NCBI RefSeq assembly: GCF_029873635.1
Contig: NC_080423.1
Coordinates: forward strand, 98,204,397-98,268,396
DNA length: 64,000 nucleotides
Direction: 5' to 3'
Origin: Malania oleifera
Lineage: Eukaryota > Streptophyta > Magnoliopsida > Santalales > Ximeniaceae
The notes beneath the pieces were generated by a model, which made no database searches, was not told the DNA's origin, and saw only the letters and a program-made list of their open reading frames with translations. The position numbers and the translations under genes were made by a program. Positions 49,990-61,836 of the stretch are shown piece after piece; position 1 is the first letter of the stretch, and the number at the start of each line of letters is the position of its first letter.

Positions 49990-50151
49990 ACAGGGCTTCG
50001 TCGACGCGATGAAGAAATGCCGAGAGCTAGAAAAATTTATTATTTAATGGATTCGTTGACGAACCTAATGTTCTTATTGACGAATTTCCTTCTTTGGTTC
50101 GTCGACGAACCTTTTAGACTTGTCAACGAAGACCAGCTTATAAATAGGTCA
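49990..50151 (+). promoter_or_regulatory. U3 core promoter of LTR E with palindrome cluster
   Basis: Motifs CTTCGTCGACGCG, ATTCGTTGACGAAC, TATTGACGAATT, the perfect TTCGTCGACGAA (50098-50109) and CTTGTCAACGAAG lie in a row. TATAAATA (50139-50146) follows, then a CT-rich leader with TCTCTCTCTCTCTAGGG. The order and the TATA distance match the related LTR at 63592-64000 and LTR H. Confidence 0.5.
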
Positions 50152-50840
50152 TGGGTTATTTTCTTCCGCGAAATTCTCTCTCCTCTCGCTCTCTCTCTCT
50201 AGGGTTCGGCCCTTCCACCTTATCTCTTCGATTCTGGTCTGGATTTAACCTGATTTGACTATTGAAAACCTCCATGAGGTTCCTGGGGTGATTCTCTTAA
50301 AGTTAATCAGAGTAGAATCCTGATTTGGAGTTCTTGGGCACCACCCCAGCATTAGGGTAAGTAGGATATTTTAAATATTAAATTAATTATTGGGAGTGTG
50401 TGGACTTAGGAAATGTTAAATGATAAATATTCTGGGGTTGAACTGATTAAGTTAGGATTTATGGAATATAAGGTTCCATTTTCTATTCGATTTGGGCAGA
50501 ATTTCGAGGAACATGTAAGGGAAATAAAATTATACCAAACTTTTTATTAAATTTGAATTAGTTATTTTCGAGTATAGGAACCATATAATTATAGTATGAT
50601 TTACAGAACAGTTTAGGCAATTGATAATAATGATTTTTGATTATAAACCATATTTTGGAAAAACTGTGTGGCATGAGAATAACCTTTCATAATTAACTGA
50701 TTATAATACTATTTGGTTGTGAATACTGTTTGGTTGCGAATACAGTCTGCTTATGGAAATTATTTGTTTGTGAATACTGCTTGTTTGTGGATACTGCTTG
50801 ATTGAGAATACTGTCTATTGTGAACATAAACGTACAGTGA

Positions 50841-51092
50841 AGTACGCAGCTGCCCTATGTGGGCCACGTACTGAGAAGTATGCAGCTATCCTATGTGAGC
50901 CACATACTGAGATATACTTAGTAGCTCTATGTGGGCCACGTATTGTGGCATACGCAGTAGCCCTATATGGGCTATGTACAGAGTAGTACGCAGTAGCTCT
51001 AGGTGGGCCAAATACTGTGACATACGTAGTAGCCCTATGTGGGCCACGTATAGGGGAGTACGCAGTAGCCCTATGTGGGTCACGTACTGAGA
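50841..51092. repeat. 7 x 36-bp tandem array inside LTR E
   Basis: Seven exact-length units of the form AGTACGCAGTAGCCCTATGT followed by GGGCCACGTACTGAGA, with point differences only. Because 36 is a multiple of three, several frames stay open on both strands and show 12-residue repeats (for example RATAY). These are repeat artefacts, not genes. Confidence 0.95.
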
Positions 51093-51911
51093 ATGATAAG
51101 GGTTGGGAATGATTTGTGTAGTACCTTGTGTGTAAATGGAATGTATTGTAATCATGTGTGGATGTGATTGAAATGTATTGTAATTCTGTGTGGTTGTGTG
51201 GTGATGTATGTGAATACATGCATTTTCTGGAATATGATTGATATTGGAATATGTGTGAATACTTATATGTGAATTTTATTACGTAAATATTTATGGTAAA
51301 GTAAATCTCTCCACTCTAGGGCTTATTGTGAAAGGTGAGTGCCCTAATCAGTATTAGTTGTAGCCACACCCGAATCAAAGGGTACGGTTACAAACTGTAT
51401 CAAAGCAAAGGGAAGGTACATGTATGGGCGTGTAATCTTCCAAATCCTTGGAAACTTTTGCTATAGATATTGGTTTTGTTTGTGTGACTACAGTCTGTAT
51501 GCGCCTTGCCAGTTGTTGTTGATTAATTGATGAGTTTATTTTGTATATATATATTAAAAATCTTCTGTTACACACTGCTATATTTTATTTCTTCCTTACT
51601 GAGAGGTGTCTCACCCTAGTGGATTATTATCTTTTTAGGTCCTTTTGGTGATTGAGCTTAGCAAGCTTTGGGGTCGGGTTTAGTTTTTGTGATTGTGAGT
51701 GGATGTAGATACTAGAACTTTTAAGTTGATGTCTTTATATTTTCCTGGTTATGTAATATAAAGTGAAGGGATACACTTATAGAATATATAGTATAGAATT
51801 CTGGTCTTTTATTTGTGGTTGTTTTATTATTTTCGTTGTGAAAATGGTATTAGAGACGGTGAATGGTCTCATCACACTCCGAGCCCCACTTGGTGGGTGC
51901 GAGGCGTGACA

Positions 51912-52311
51912 TAATAAGCAACCAAGAAAATATATCATATTTATTTCACAAGATAAAACCAAGATTTCCACCATTTATTTCATTCAAAATACCATACGAT
52001 ATACCATAGTTTATAAAACTCCAGTTTGAATGGTTGGTTTTCAAAAGAACCTTTGAAATCATAAGTAGACATACATACAACGCAGTTTAATCGGTTCAAA
52101 TTTGATAAAAACCTGACTTAACTTAATCCCCTTACCTATTCTTGAAAAAAATAGACCGCTAACATTCTGAAAATGCAAACCTTAGCTTTTCTGATCCCGC
52201 CGCCAAAAACGAACCGAAAAATCGAGAGAGGAGGGAGAGATGATCGAAGATCGATGACAGGCTTTAGGTGAGCCCACGGGAGAGAGAGAGAGAGCCATGA
52301 GAGAGCGAGAG

Positions 52312-52362
<51 letters not shown>

Positions 52363-52661
52363 AAAACCCTAAGAGAGAGAGAGAGTAAAATTTTAAGTTA
52401 TGAAAAATATGTGTTGCTTAGCCCTTAAGTAAGCAGACCCATAGGAAAATCATCGACGATTTTCCTTGCACTAACAAAACCGTCAATGATTTGGCAGTTG
52501 GCCATTTTGAGTTGATTGAAACTGTCGATGATTTTTCCCAAGCTCTATAAAATCATCGACGGTTTGGGTCCTGCCAATCCAATTTCCTTTTTTTCTTTTC
52601 TTTTCCTTCATTTCTCTCTTTTATATTTATTTTCTTTTATTTTTCGGGTCAGGTTCCTATA
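51912..52661 (-). repeat. Last piece of the D 3' LTR
   Basis: It begins at 'aagcaaccaagaaaatat' after the E target duplication and matches 62767-63484. It includes a long (GA) tract (about 52314-52358), much shorter in the 5' LTR. It ends TTCCTATA, where the 5' LTR has TTCCTACA. Confidence 0.88.
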
Positions 52662-52673
52662 ATATCCCCCTTT

Positions 52674-53317
52674 ATAAAGATTTCATCCTCAAAATTTGCT
52701 AATTGTTACAGATCACAATCCATCCCTGCAGAAGAGTCAATAGCCACCTACATAGCAGTCTCATCCCAAGTTTATTAAATACCCTCACCTATGACGGAGG
52801 AATACCGTGGTTACACACAATGTCTTGGGAGATTACAATACCATACAAAACTTTCCCAAAGACCATCCATATATGAAAACCGTCAACAAACTAATAATAC
52901 TAAACAAACCTACCTTACCCAACCTACACACAAAACTAGACACCTACCCGTGCCACCGTACTAATCTGTCTAGCGCTCAGTGTCTTTGAAAAGCTATGGA
53001 TATTTTTGGCGTATTCCTGTCTCTAACTCCTAAGAAGCCTCCTCAACTGCATGATTCTGCCACAGCACCTTCACTAATGGTATATCCTTAGTACGCAGTT
53101 CCTGTATTTTCCGATCTAAAATCTAAACTAGCACCTCCTCATAGGCAATATCTCCAACTTCCAAGGATTCGTAGCTTATCACGTGCAAAGGATCTGGAAC
53201 GTACTTCCTCAACATTGATATGTGGAAAACATCATGAACCCTAGACAAAGCTGGGGGTAACATCACTCGATAAGCAACTAGACTGATCCTTTCCAAGATC
53301 TTGAATGACCCAATGTA
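52674..53317 (-). pseudogene. Element D integrase C-terminus and chromodomain-like tail
   Basis: Below insertion G the minus strand continues with RYIGSFKILERISLVAYR, then RVHDVFHISMLRKYVPD and a tail with IPLVKVLWQNHAVEEAS. A stop occurs in the tail. The region below about 52990 is the 3' untranslated part up to the LTR. Confidence 0.8.
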
Positions 53318-53322
53318 CCTAG

Positions 53323-55282
53323 TGTAGCGACCTGCTTATTAAATTGATTTTTTTTTATAATAGCAAATAACATACTCTGATACCATGATATTAACCTAAG
53401 CAGCAGGAAGCAGAATCATACAGACATAACCATTATATACAATACAAAATCAATACCAGAGTACTACTGTGTTTCCCAAAATAAACACATATAATTGTTT
53501 TTCAAAAATTCCCTCAACTGTACTGGGATATACAAAAACGCTCCCAAAAATGATACTCACTCTCTGACAGGGCACTACTGACGCCCCTCTATTTGCAAGC
53601 CTAATCTGATCACCTACCTGGATCACCTGAAAAATATTTCAACACTAGGATGAGCCAACGCTCAGTAAGAAGAAATATGTTATTACTAGCGTGTGGCAAA
53701 TGAGCTACTATATATATATATATATCATGAAATATGTTTCCATATAAACATGAATAGCTGAATACAAAGTACAATACCAAAAATAAAATACACCACCCCT
53801 CTTCCCTATTGCTTAACATACAGTATTATGGTTATAATTCAAAATACTTCTAGTGTACATAAGTAGAGTCCCTGTTTTTGTAAATCCGTACGTATGTAAT
53901 AATAACTGAAACTGTTCCCTGTGACTATCTGTGTCATGACATGCCCCTCATGACGAGGTTGTGTGGCTCGTAGGCTGGATTTACCCTGGCTGGCCAACCA
54001 GAAATAAATTACTGAACTCCGTCAGTCGACCTACCCACCTCAACCCATATGTGGATGGGGAGCCTAATCTTTTCAAGGGCCTAGGTGGTCGACTTTACCA
54101 CATATTATTTGAATAGGTGGTTGCACTCATAAAGTAACATAGTATCTGTAGCAACGATACCGTGCTCTGTAGCTGCAAGTCCAACAGGGTCTAATATTAT
54201 ATAATATATTTATATATATATATATATGTATCTATCTGATTTGTCATGATTCTGAAGTACTGAAATGATCATGATGCTGCATAAACTGTAACTGTAATTC
54301 ATACGTAATACTGAGAACTAGATAATTATAATACTGAAATTCGTGTAATCATGGTACTGAGAATCATAAAATCATGCTACTGAAATATCGTATAGTCAAG
54401 GTACTGAAATATTGTAAGATCAGAACACAAAATATCACAGATCATATCTTCGTACTATGTTTATATTCAAAAGCCACATGATACATTAATACATAATTTT
54501 CATCCTTAAATAAACTATATAATATTTTTAAAACTTCCTAACATAGCATATTTCCCTTACCTGACTAGTGGAAAGCCCCTAGGGAATACAAGCTTAACAC
54601 CCGCAGGGCCTCCTACAAAACACCTTGAAACCAATATTTTCTAGAACTAAACATTAGTATTTTTCTATCTATATCATTTCTTATAACTACCACAAGGCTA
54701 AAAGGAGACTAAAAGGCCTTACCCTGAATTTGGGATGATTTCCAACTCCGATTTTCAGACGATCTGCTCCTGTAGATGCGTAGAAAACTCCACCAGGAGC
54801 ATCATGGTAGCTTCGGATCGTTGATCTGGCGACTGATGGGGCCGAAAACAAAGAGAGAAGGAAGAGAGAGTTGTAGGAGAGAGAGAGAGAGAGAGAGGAT
54901 AGAGAGAGAGCGGCGAGAGAAATGACGAACATATGTACATATTTTCCCCATTTTTATACTGCCTGATTTGTCGACGAGACAGGTCACCTCGTCAACGAGT
55001 CCTTCACAAAATTCGTCGACTAAACCCTGTATTCGTCGACGAAATTCAGACCGCCCCTAGACCCTCTCTCGGTATTTTCTCATCGACGAAGTCCTGTGTT
55101 CGTCGATGAAATTTTGAAAGCTTTCATCGACGAAACCCTGTGTTTGACGACGAAGCTGGGCAATTTCCTGAAATTATTTTTGTTTAATATTATCTCCAAA
55201 ACGCAATGTCCCTCCTTCTGTTTCTGTATCTATTTTCTCTCCCCCTTATTATTAAAATGCTATTATTCCTTAGGTCGCTACA
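53323..55282 (-). mobile_element. Solo LTR G, 1960 bp, TSD CCTAG
   Basis: The plus strand begins TGTAGCGACCTG and ends GGTCGCTACA, flanked by CCTAG at 53318-53322 and 55283-55287. It interrupts the D integrase, which resumes on both sides. No coding sequence. Minus orientation is shown by TATAAAAA (complement of 54951-54958) followed downstream by a GA/CT leader. It is the inverted partner of solo LTR H. Confidence 0.9.
54951..55160 (-). promoter_or_regulatory. U3 core promoter of LTR G with palindrome cluster
   Basis: The minus-strand TATA box is at 54951-54958. Upstream are TTGTCGACGAG, TTCGTCGACTAA, the perfect TTCGTCGACGAA (55032-55043), TCATCGACGAAG, TTCGTCGATGAA and TCATCGACGAAA. Same design as in H, E and B. 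Confidence 0.5.
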
Positions 55283-56499
55283 CCTAGGACTCAACTTGTC
55301 TTTCTTCCCAAACCTCATCACTCATCATCAGAGCAATCCTCAAGAATATCATATTACCTACCTTAAACTCTAGCTCCCGTCGACAAGTATCAGCATAGCT
55401 CTTCTGCCAACTATGTGCTGTTTTAATCCTTTCCTGGATGAGCTCAACCTTTGCAAAGGTCTGTTGAACAAGTTCCAGCCCCAAAATTGGCCGCTCACCT
55501 ACCTCATCCCAATACAACGGAGATCGGCACCGATGAGCATACAAAACTTCACATGGTGCCATCTCGATACTAACCTGATAACTGTTATTATACGCAAACT
55601 CAACTAGTGGTAGGTATCAAATCCAACCATTCCCAAAATCCAACACACATGCCCATAGCATGTCCTCCAGAATTTGAATGGTCCTCTCGGACTGTCCATC
55701 CTTTTGCGGGTGAAACGCAATACTGAAAGTGAGTTGAGATCCCAAGGCGTCCTGCAAACTCTTCCAGAACTGAGAGGTGAACCGTGGATCTCGATCTAAA
55801 ATAATGGATATCGGAATGCCATGAAGTTGTACAATCTCCTGCACATAAAGCTCTGCCAGCCTATTTATAGAATAACTGACTTTGATAGGAACGAAGTGTG
55901 CAGTCTTTGTTAGCCGATTCTCTATTACCCAAATGGCAATATGTCTATGCACCGCTGAAGGCAACCCCGATACGAAGTTCATAGAGATGTGCTCCCATTT
56001 CCACTTAGGGATATCAAGTGGTTGAAGTGGTCCCGCTGGCCTTTGGTGCTATACTTTTACCTACTAACATGTCAGGAACTGTTCTACAAATCTGGCAATC
56101 TCTCTCTTCATGTTACTCCACCAGAATGATTCTCGCAGATCTCTATACATCTTTGTGCTTCCTAGATGAACAAGTATAGAGAGAGCGATGAGCCTCCTCT
56201 AGAATCATCCTTTTAATCTCCACGTTGTTAGGTACACATATCTTGATGTGAAATCTGAGAACTCCATCCTCAGAAACGTTTGAAGTTCGTTTGCTGCTCA
56301 CTGTGTACTTTCTCTATAATTTTCATCAACTCTATGTCTTTCATCTGAGCGGCTTTACTTTTCTCCTATAAGGTTGGCTGAACTCTCAAACTGGATATGA
56401 ACGCTTGTGAACTTCCTTCTACTAACTCTACACCCAACCTCTCTAGGTCCATCTTGATCTGATGCTGTACAACAACCGCTGAAATTGATGCACCCACTT
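55283..56499 (-). pseudogene. Element D RNase H end and integrase, between solo LTRs H and G
   Basis: From high to low coordinate: the RNase H-integrase linker (DLERLGVELVEGSSQAF, 56460-56380); the HHCC region in broken frames (56290-56080); the integrase core in frame 55982-55617 (MNFVSGLPSAVHRHIAIWVI, then IILDRDPRFTSQFW, FHPQKDGQSERTIQILEDML); and frame 55562-55284 (MAPCEVLYAHRCRSPLYWDE and the QKSYADTCRRELEF segment). It is flanked by two LTR insertions in opposite orientations. Confidence 0.85.
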
Positions 56500-58480
56500 T
56501 GTAGTGGCCTGAAGAATAATAACATTTTAATAATAATAAGAGAGAGAGAAAATAGATACAGAAATAGAAGGAGGCTGTGGAGCGTTCATCGATGACATTG
56601 CTTTTTGAGGGAAATAAAAATTTTAAAAAGTTTACAAGGTTTCGTTGACGAACACAGGGTTTCATCGACGAAGGTTTAAAAAATTTCATCGACAAATACA
56701 GGGCTTCGTTGACAAGAAAATACCGAGAGACGGTTCGGGCTTCTCTGAATTTCGTCGACGAATTTACTGAAGGATTCGTCGACGAACCTGGCCTTATAAA
56801 TAGTGGAAACCCGAGATTTTTATCATTTTCACCGCGCCTCTCTCTCTCCTCTCTCTCTCTCTCTACGCCACTCTCTCCCTTCTCTCTTCGTTTCTGGCCT
56901 CGTTGATTGCCGGATCGAAGATCTGAAGCTACCACGATGCTCCTGGCGAAGTTCTCTTCAAGTTTGCTAGGACAGATCGTCGGTGGAATCGAGTTGGATT
57001 TCATCCCAAATTCAGGGTAAGGCCTTTTAGTTAGTTTTTGGCTTTCTGACAGTTATAGGAAATGATATAGATGGAAAAATACGGATATTATGTTCTGGCG
57101 AATATTGTTTTCAAGGTGTTTTGTAGGAGGCCCTGCGGGTGTTAGGCTAGTATTCCCTAGGGGCTTTCCAGTAGTCAGGTAAGGGAAATATGATATGCTA
57201 GGCATTTCTAAAATATTATATAGTTTATTAAATGATGAAAATTATGTATTACAGTATCGTGTGGCTTATGAATATGATTACAGTATAGAGATATGTTTTA
57301 CAATATTTCAGTGTTCTGATTTTATGATATTTCAGTATTCTGATTTTACGATATTTTAGTACCATGATTTTATGAATCCCAGTACCATGATTACACACGA
57401 ATATCAGTATTATGATTATGTAGTTTTAGTATTATGATTATGCAGATGACAGTGTTATGATTATACAGTTCTCAGTATTACGTATGAACTACAGTTACAG
57501 TTTATGCAACATCATGGTTATTTCAGTACTTCAGAATCATGGTAAATCAAATAGATATATATAGAAATATATTATATGATATCAGACTCTGTTGGACTTG
57601 CAGCTACAGAGCACGGTACCGTTGCTACAAACATTATGTTACTTTATGAGTGCAACCACCTATTTAGATAATACGTGGTAAGGTCGATCACCTAGGCCCT
57701 TGAAGAGGTCAGGCTCCCCATCCAGATATGGGTTGAGGTGGGCAGATTGACTGACGGAGTATAGTGATTTATTCTTGGTTGGCCTGTTAGGGTAAATCCA
57801 GCCTATGGGCCGCACAACCCTGTCATGAGGGGGCAAGTCATGACACATAGATAGCCATAGGGAACAGTTTCAGTTACTATTACATACGTACGGATTTACA
57901 GAAACAGGGATCATGCTTATGTATACTAGAAGTACTTTGAATTATAACCTATAATACTGTTATGTTAAGCAATATGAAAAGGGGTGGTGTATTTTATTAT
58001 TTGTACTATACTTTTATATTCAGTTATTTATGTTTATATGAAAACAGATTTCATGATATATATATATAGTAACTCATTTGCCACACGCTAGTAATAGCAT
58101 ATTTCTTCTTACTGGGCGTTGGCTCATCCTAGTGTTGAAATATTTTTCAGGTGATCCAGATAGGCGAGCAGATCAGGCTTGCAGATAAAGGGGCTTCTAT
58201 GGTGCCCTGTCAGAGAGTGAGTATATTTTTGGGAATGATTTTGTAAACCCTAGCTAGTTTAGGGTATTTTTTGGAAACAAACATATGTACATATTTTGGA
58301 AAGCTTGTAGTACTCTGGTATTGTGAGGTATTGTATATAATGGTTTATGGTTATGTTTATGTGATTTCTACTTCTTGTTGCTTAGGTTTATGGTTGGGTT
58401 TACTCCAGCATGGTATCAGAGCATGTAGATTTTGGTTATAAAAAAAAAAAAAACCCCATTTATTTAAGCAGGTCGTTACA
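56500..58480 (+). mobile_element. Solo LTR H, 1981 bp
   Basis: It begins TGTAGTGGCCTG and ends GCAGGTCGTTACA. Flanks are CACTT (56495-56499) and CACTA (58481-58485), a TSD with one mismatch. It is the same family as G but in plus orientation, and can be followed as its reverse complement (for example 'ctacagttacagtttatgc'). It interrupts D between RNase H and the linker. TATAAATA at 56795-56802 follows two perfect TTCGTCGACGAA palindromes. Open frames inside are not genes. Confidence 0.87.
56640..56802 (+). promoter_or_regulatory. U3 core promoter of LTR H with palindrome cluster
   Basis: In order: TTTCGTTGACGAAC, TTTCATCGACGAAG, TTTCATCGACAAAT, CTTCGTTGACAAG, TTCGTCGACGAA (56751-56762), TTCGTCGACGAA (56775-56786), then TATAAATA eight bases later (56795-56802) and a CT-rich leader. 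Confidence 0.55.
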
Positions 58481-59700
58481 CACTAACTACCAACTCAAAA
58501 CATCAGCTACCACATTAGTCTTTCCTGGATGGTAACTAATGGTACAGTTGTAGTCCTTAATCAACTCAAGTCCTCTCCGCTGCCTCATATTCAAATTCTT
58601 CTGGGTGAAAAAGTATTTAAGGCTCTTATGATCAATAAAGATTTTGCACTTTTCACTGTATAGGTAGTGCCTCCAGATCTTTAATGCAAAAGCTACTGCT
58701 GCCAGCTCCAAGTCATGCATAGGATAATTTTTCTCATACTCCTTGAGTTGGCGAGAAGCATATGCAATGACTTTTCCCTGTTGTATCAAGATGCACCTGA
58801 GTCCCTTTTGAGATGCGTCACTGTAGATCACAAACCCACCATCTCCTAATGGAATGGTCAACACTGGGGCAGTGACTAGTCTCTGCTTTAGTTCCTAAAA
58901 GCTCTGTTCGCACTCACCAGTCCACTCAAACTTCCCATTCTTTCTTGTAAGCTGTGTTAGAGGACCTGATAGTCTAGAAAATCCCTCGACAAACCGATGA
59001 TAGTACCCTGCTAGACCCAAGAAACTTCTAACTTAATACACGTTCTTCAGTCTCGTCCAATTAACTACTACCTCTACTTTGCTTAGGTCCACTGAAACAC
59101 CCTCCCTAGATACTAAATGTCTCAGAAATGCAACTTGTTCCAACTAGAACTTGCATTTCTTAAATTTAGCAAATAACTTCTTTTCTTTAAGTACTTGAAG
59201 TACCAATCTCAAATGAGTTTCATGCTCTGTAGGGCTCCTCGTATAAACCAGGATATTGTCGATGAACACCACCACGAACTGATTTAAATACTTGTGGAAC
59301 ACCCTATTCATCAGGTTCATGAATGTCGTAGGAGCATTCGTCAAACCGAACGACATAACCATAAATTTGTAATGGCCATACCTAGTGCGAAAAGCGGTCT
59401 TTGGTACATCCTCTGATTTAATCTTCACCTGACGATACCCAGATCGCAAATCGATCTTGGAGAAAACCTGTGTGCCCTTTAGTTGGTCAAACAGATCGTC
59501 AATTTGGGGCAACGGGTACTTGTTCTTCACTGTCACTTTATTGATTTCCCTATAGTTGACGCACATCCTCATCGACCCATCCTTCTTCTTTACAAACAAT
59601 ATTGGAGCTCCTCAGGGCGATATGCTCGGTCTGATAAACCCCTTGTCGAGAAGTTCCTATAACTACTCCTTTAGGTCTTTTAGCTTAGTCAGAGCCATTC
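58481..59700 (-). pseudogene. Element D reverse transcriptase and RNase H
   Basis: Frame 59599-59144 encodes [52 protein letters not shown] and [10 protein letters not shown], where the second Asp of the catalytic pair is Asn. Frame 58864-58487 encodes RNase [35 protein letters not shown] and [12 protein letters not shown]. It is cut by solo LTR H at 58480 and the sequence resumes at 56499. Confidence 0.88.
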
Positions 59701-60330
59701 TATAAGGAGCCTTAGAAATCGATGCCGTCCCTAGATTTAACTCGATGGCAAACTCCACTTCACGATCAAGAGGCAATCTCGGTAAGTCCTCTGGAAAAAC
59801 ATTCGAGAACTCCCTCACCACGAGAATATCCTCTAGTTTAGGTTCCTCCCTTTGTGCTTCTTTCACAACCCCTAGGTACCCCTGGCATCCCTCCAGTAGT
59901 AGCCTCTTTGCCTGAATAGCTGAAAGAATCTATGGTGTAGAACGCACACACAACCCTACAAATTTAAACTCCTGCTCCCCTGGAGGTTTGAACACTACTT
60001 CCTTCCTGTGGCAATTGACACTCGTATAGCTGGATGCTAACTAGTTCATCCCTAAAATGATATCGAACCCATGCATGTAAAAAACAATTAAGCTAGTAGG
60101 CAGCATTCTCCTCTGAATCTCCACTGGGTAGTCACTAATCACCTTACTACACACAAAAATTGACCCTGTCGATGTGACCACACCTAACTCGGCATCTAAC
60201 AACTGTGTTTCTACCCCGCACAATTTAACCATTCCCCGAGATACGAAAGAGTGTGTCGCACCTAAATAAAAAAACATGACAACACTATTTGACAAAATGG
60301 AAATAGTACCTGTCATCACGTTGCCGATGT
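59663..60330 (-). pseudogene. Element D protease and protease-RT spacer, active site lost
   Basis: Frame 60493-60041 runs through the protease and includes FDIILGMN at its end. Where the active site should read D-[ST]-G-A-T-H-S-F it reads FYLGATHSF, so the catalytic Asp is gone. Frame 59866-59663 is the spacer leading to RT (VREFSNVFPEDLPRLPLDRE). Confidence 0.82.
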
Positions 60331-60439
60331 TTTCCGCATCTCCTAGTGTAAGCGAGTACACCCACGCCTGGGTGATGCCCCTCCAGTGACCACCTAGGGA
60401 TGCCTGGTTACCTCCCCGATACTGATGTTGTGTGGGTGT

Positions 60440-61395
60440 GTAATTCAACATCGCATGGCATTCTCGCGCCATATGTCCTACCCTACCACACAAGAAGTAG
60501 ACAACTGATCCACCCCTACACTCGCCCTAATTCCTCTAATTGACATCTAGGACAAGTATGACGCGATGAATCCCCCTGATGGGCTAGATATCCCATCTCC
60601 TGTCGCTGGCTTGTGTAATTACCAAGCCTTCTCCATGAACCCTAGATAGTGCTGGTTTGAAATCCCTGAGGCAAGGGTTTTCTTCTTCTGCTTTGCTACT
60701 TTCTCACCCTCCTGAATACTGGCCTCAACTGTCATGGCCTTGTCCACCAATTCAGAAAAACTCTGAGCCAATAACGCCACCACCTATGAGCGTATTTCCT
60801 ATCTCAAACCTCTGGGCTTTCCTCGACTTGTCCAGGATCATGTATGGAGTGAAGTCAGATAACTCCACAAACTTGGCTACGTACTGTTGTACGGTCAAGT
60901 GCCCCAGAGTCAGATTCAGGAACTCCTTGGCTAGCCTCCTAGGTAGTAATAGGGAACTACTTGTCAAAGAAAACCTCCCTAAAACGACTCCAGGACACCA
61001 CCGCAAGTCCTGGCCACTGTTCCTGCACTAGTTTTACCGCTCTCCACCACCTCTTTGCTTCCCTTACCAATTTAAAAGTAGTGTGCCGCACCTTTTGCTT
61101 CTTCGTGCATTGCAGCATATCCAGCAGTTCCTCTATTTCCTAAATCCAATCTTCTGCTGCGATCGGGTTCGCTCCTTCTGCAAATGCCAATGGAATCATC
61201 TGGTGAAACTGCTGAAAAGTGCAGCCCCGATCAACTAGTGGTGGATCCTGTTCTCTGGAGTCCCTCCGAACCTCCTTCCTAACCTATAGTGCTCTACCTC
61301 GCAGCACTATCGAGGCATCCACATCCTCCTTACTGGAAGTCTCCACATGATTTTCTCCTCTGACATCAATGTCCTTTTCCTTGGAATCCTGCCTG
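60440..61395 (-). pseudogene. Element D gag remnant
   Basis: The nucleocapsid knuckle is partly preserved near 60493-60455 (CGRVGHMAREC); the first Cys lies upstream in a broken frame. The capsid segment survives in 61006-60752 ([20 protein letters not shown]) after frame changes. It is the most decayed gag of the three elements, fitting D as the oldest layer. Confidence 0.75.
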
Positions 61396-61822
61396 AAGAT
61401 AGGATAGAATCCGACTTAGAAATTTCACATTTATCACGTTCAATGCAAGTATTAAACAAAAAACTAATATAATGTATAAGTTCTTAGTTTAAAGATTCAT
61501 TCTCCTAGTTCTGTCTCAAAACCTTCAAGGTATCGATCTCTAACCTTAACACCAACACTGCACATATACTCTCTCGACCTAATGTTCCAACTTAAATTCC
61601 AAGTTCTAGTCTCTCAACCTAAAAATGAAATCATTAATGGATTTATTGTGGTTTTCCTGAAATCATCAGTCCAGGAAAAACACAGAAGACGTTCAAAGGA
61701 TTTCCGCCTCTAAGCTTCTAGACCAAGACTCGCCTAACCTACCCACTCTTATCTTTATCTTATCTGAATCTATACTATTGTAATCATTAACCATCAAAGT
61801 CTGAAAAACCTAGCAAACCTAG

Positions 61823-61836
61823 GCTCTAATACCACC
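61823..61836 (-). other. Primer binding site of element D
   Basis: The plus strand GCTCTAATACCACC gives minus-strand GGTGGTATTAGAGC, one transition from the initiator-Met tRNA complement, directly beside the 5' LTR at 61837. Confidence 0.78.

Larger units (their letters stand above)
27689..51911 (+). mobile_element. Solo LTR E, split by element B
   Basis: It begins TGTAATAACCCG at 27689 and ends GAGGCGTGACA at 51911. Flanks are CAATA (27684-27688) and TAATA (51912-51916), a TSD with one mismatch. Outside these points D LTR sequence is collinear with the copy near 62760. E's own sequence is about 2.0 kb (27689-27765 and 49985-51911) and has no gag-pol. It is on the plus strand, opposite to D and B: the palindrome cluster, then TATA box (50139), then CT-rich leader and 'tactgagaggtgtctcaccc' read left to right. 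The LTR starting at 63592 is the same family. Confidence 0.8.
24592..52661 (-). repeat. 3' LTR of element D, split into three pieces
   Basis: Pieces are 24592-24892, 26652-27688 and 51912-52661. They match the 5' LTR (61837-63484) in order: 'gaggcccggggtgctac'-type start, 'tattggggtgagac' block, 'aagcaaccaagaaaatat' block, and an AGGTTCCTATA end (5' LTR: AGGTTCCTACA). The polypurine tract on the minus strand (AAAGGGGGATAT, complement of 52662-52673) lies directly beside the LTR, as expected. Solo LTRs A and E cause the two gaps. Confidence 0.85.

Noticed and set aside
50815-51219. Minus-strand 134-residue open frame with repeated RATAY-type units
   Set aside because: It lies on the 36-bp tandem array of LTR E; the frame is open only because the period is a multiple of three.
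56366-57004. 212-residue minus-strand open frame
   Set aside because: It is a chimera of solo LTR H antisense sequence and a piece of D RNase H-integrase linker across the insertion junction.
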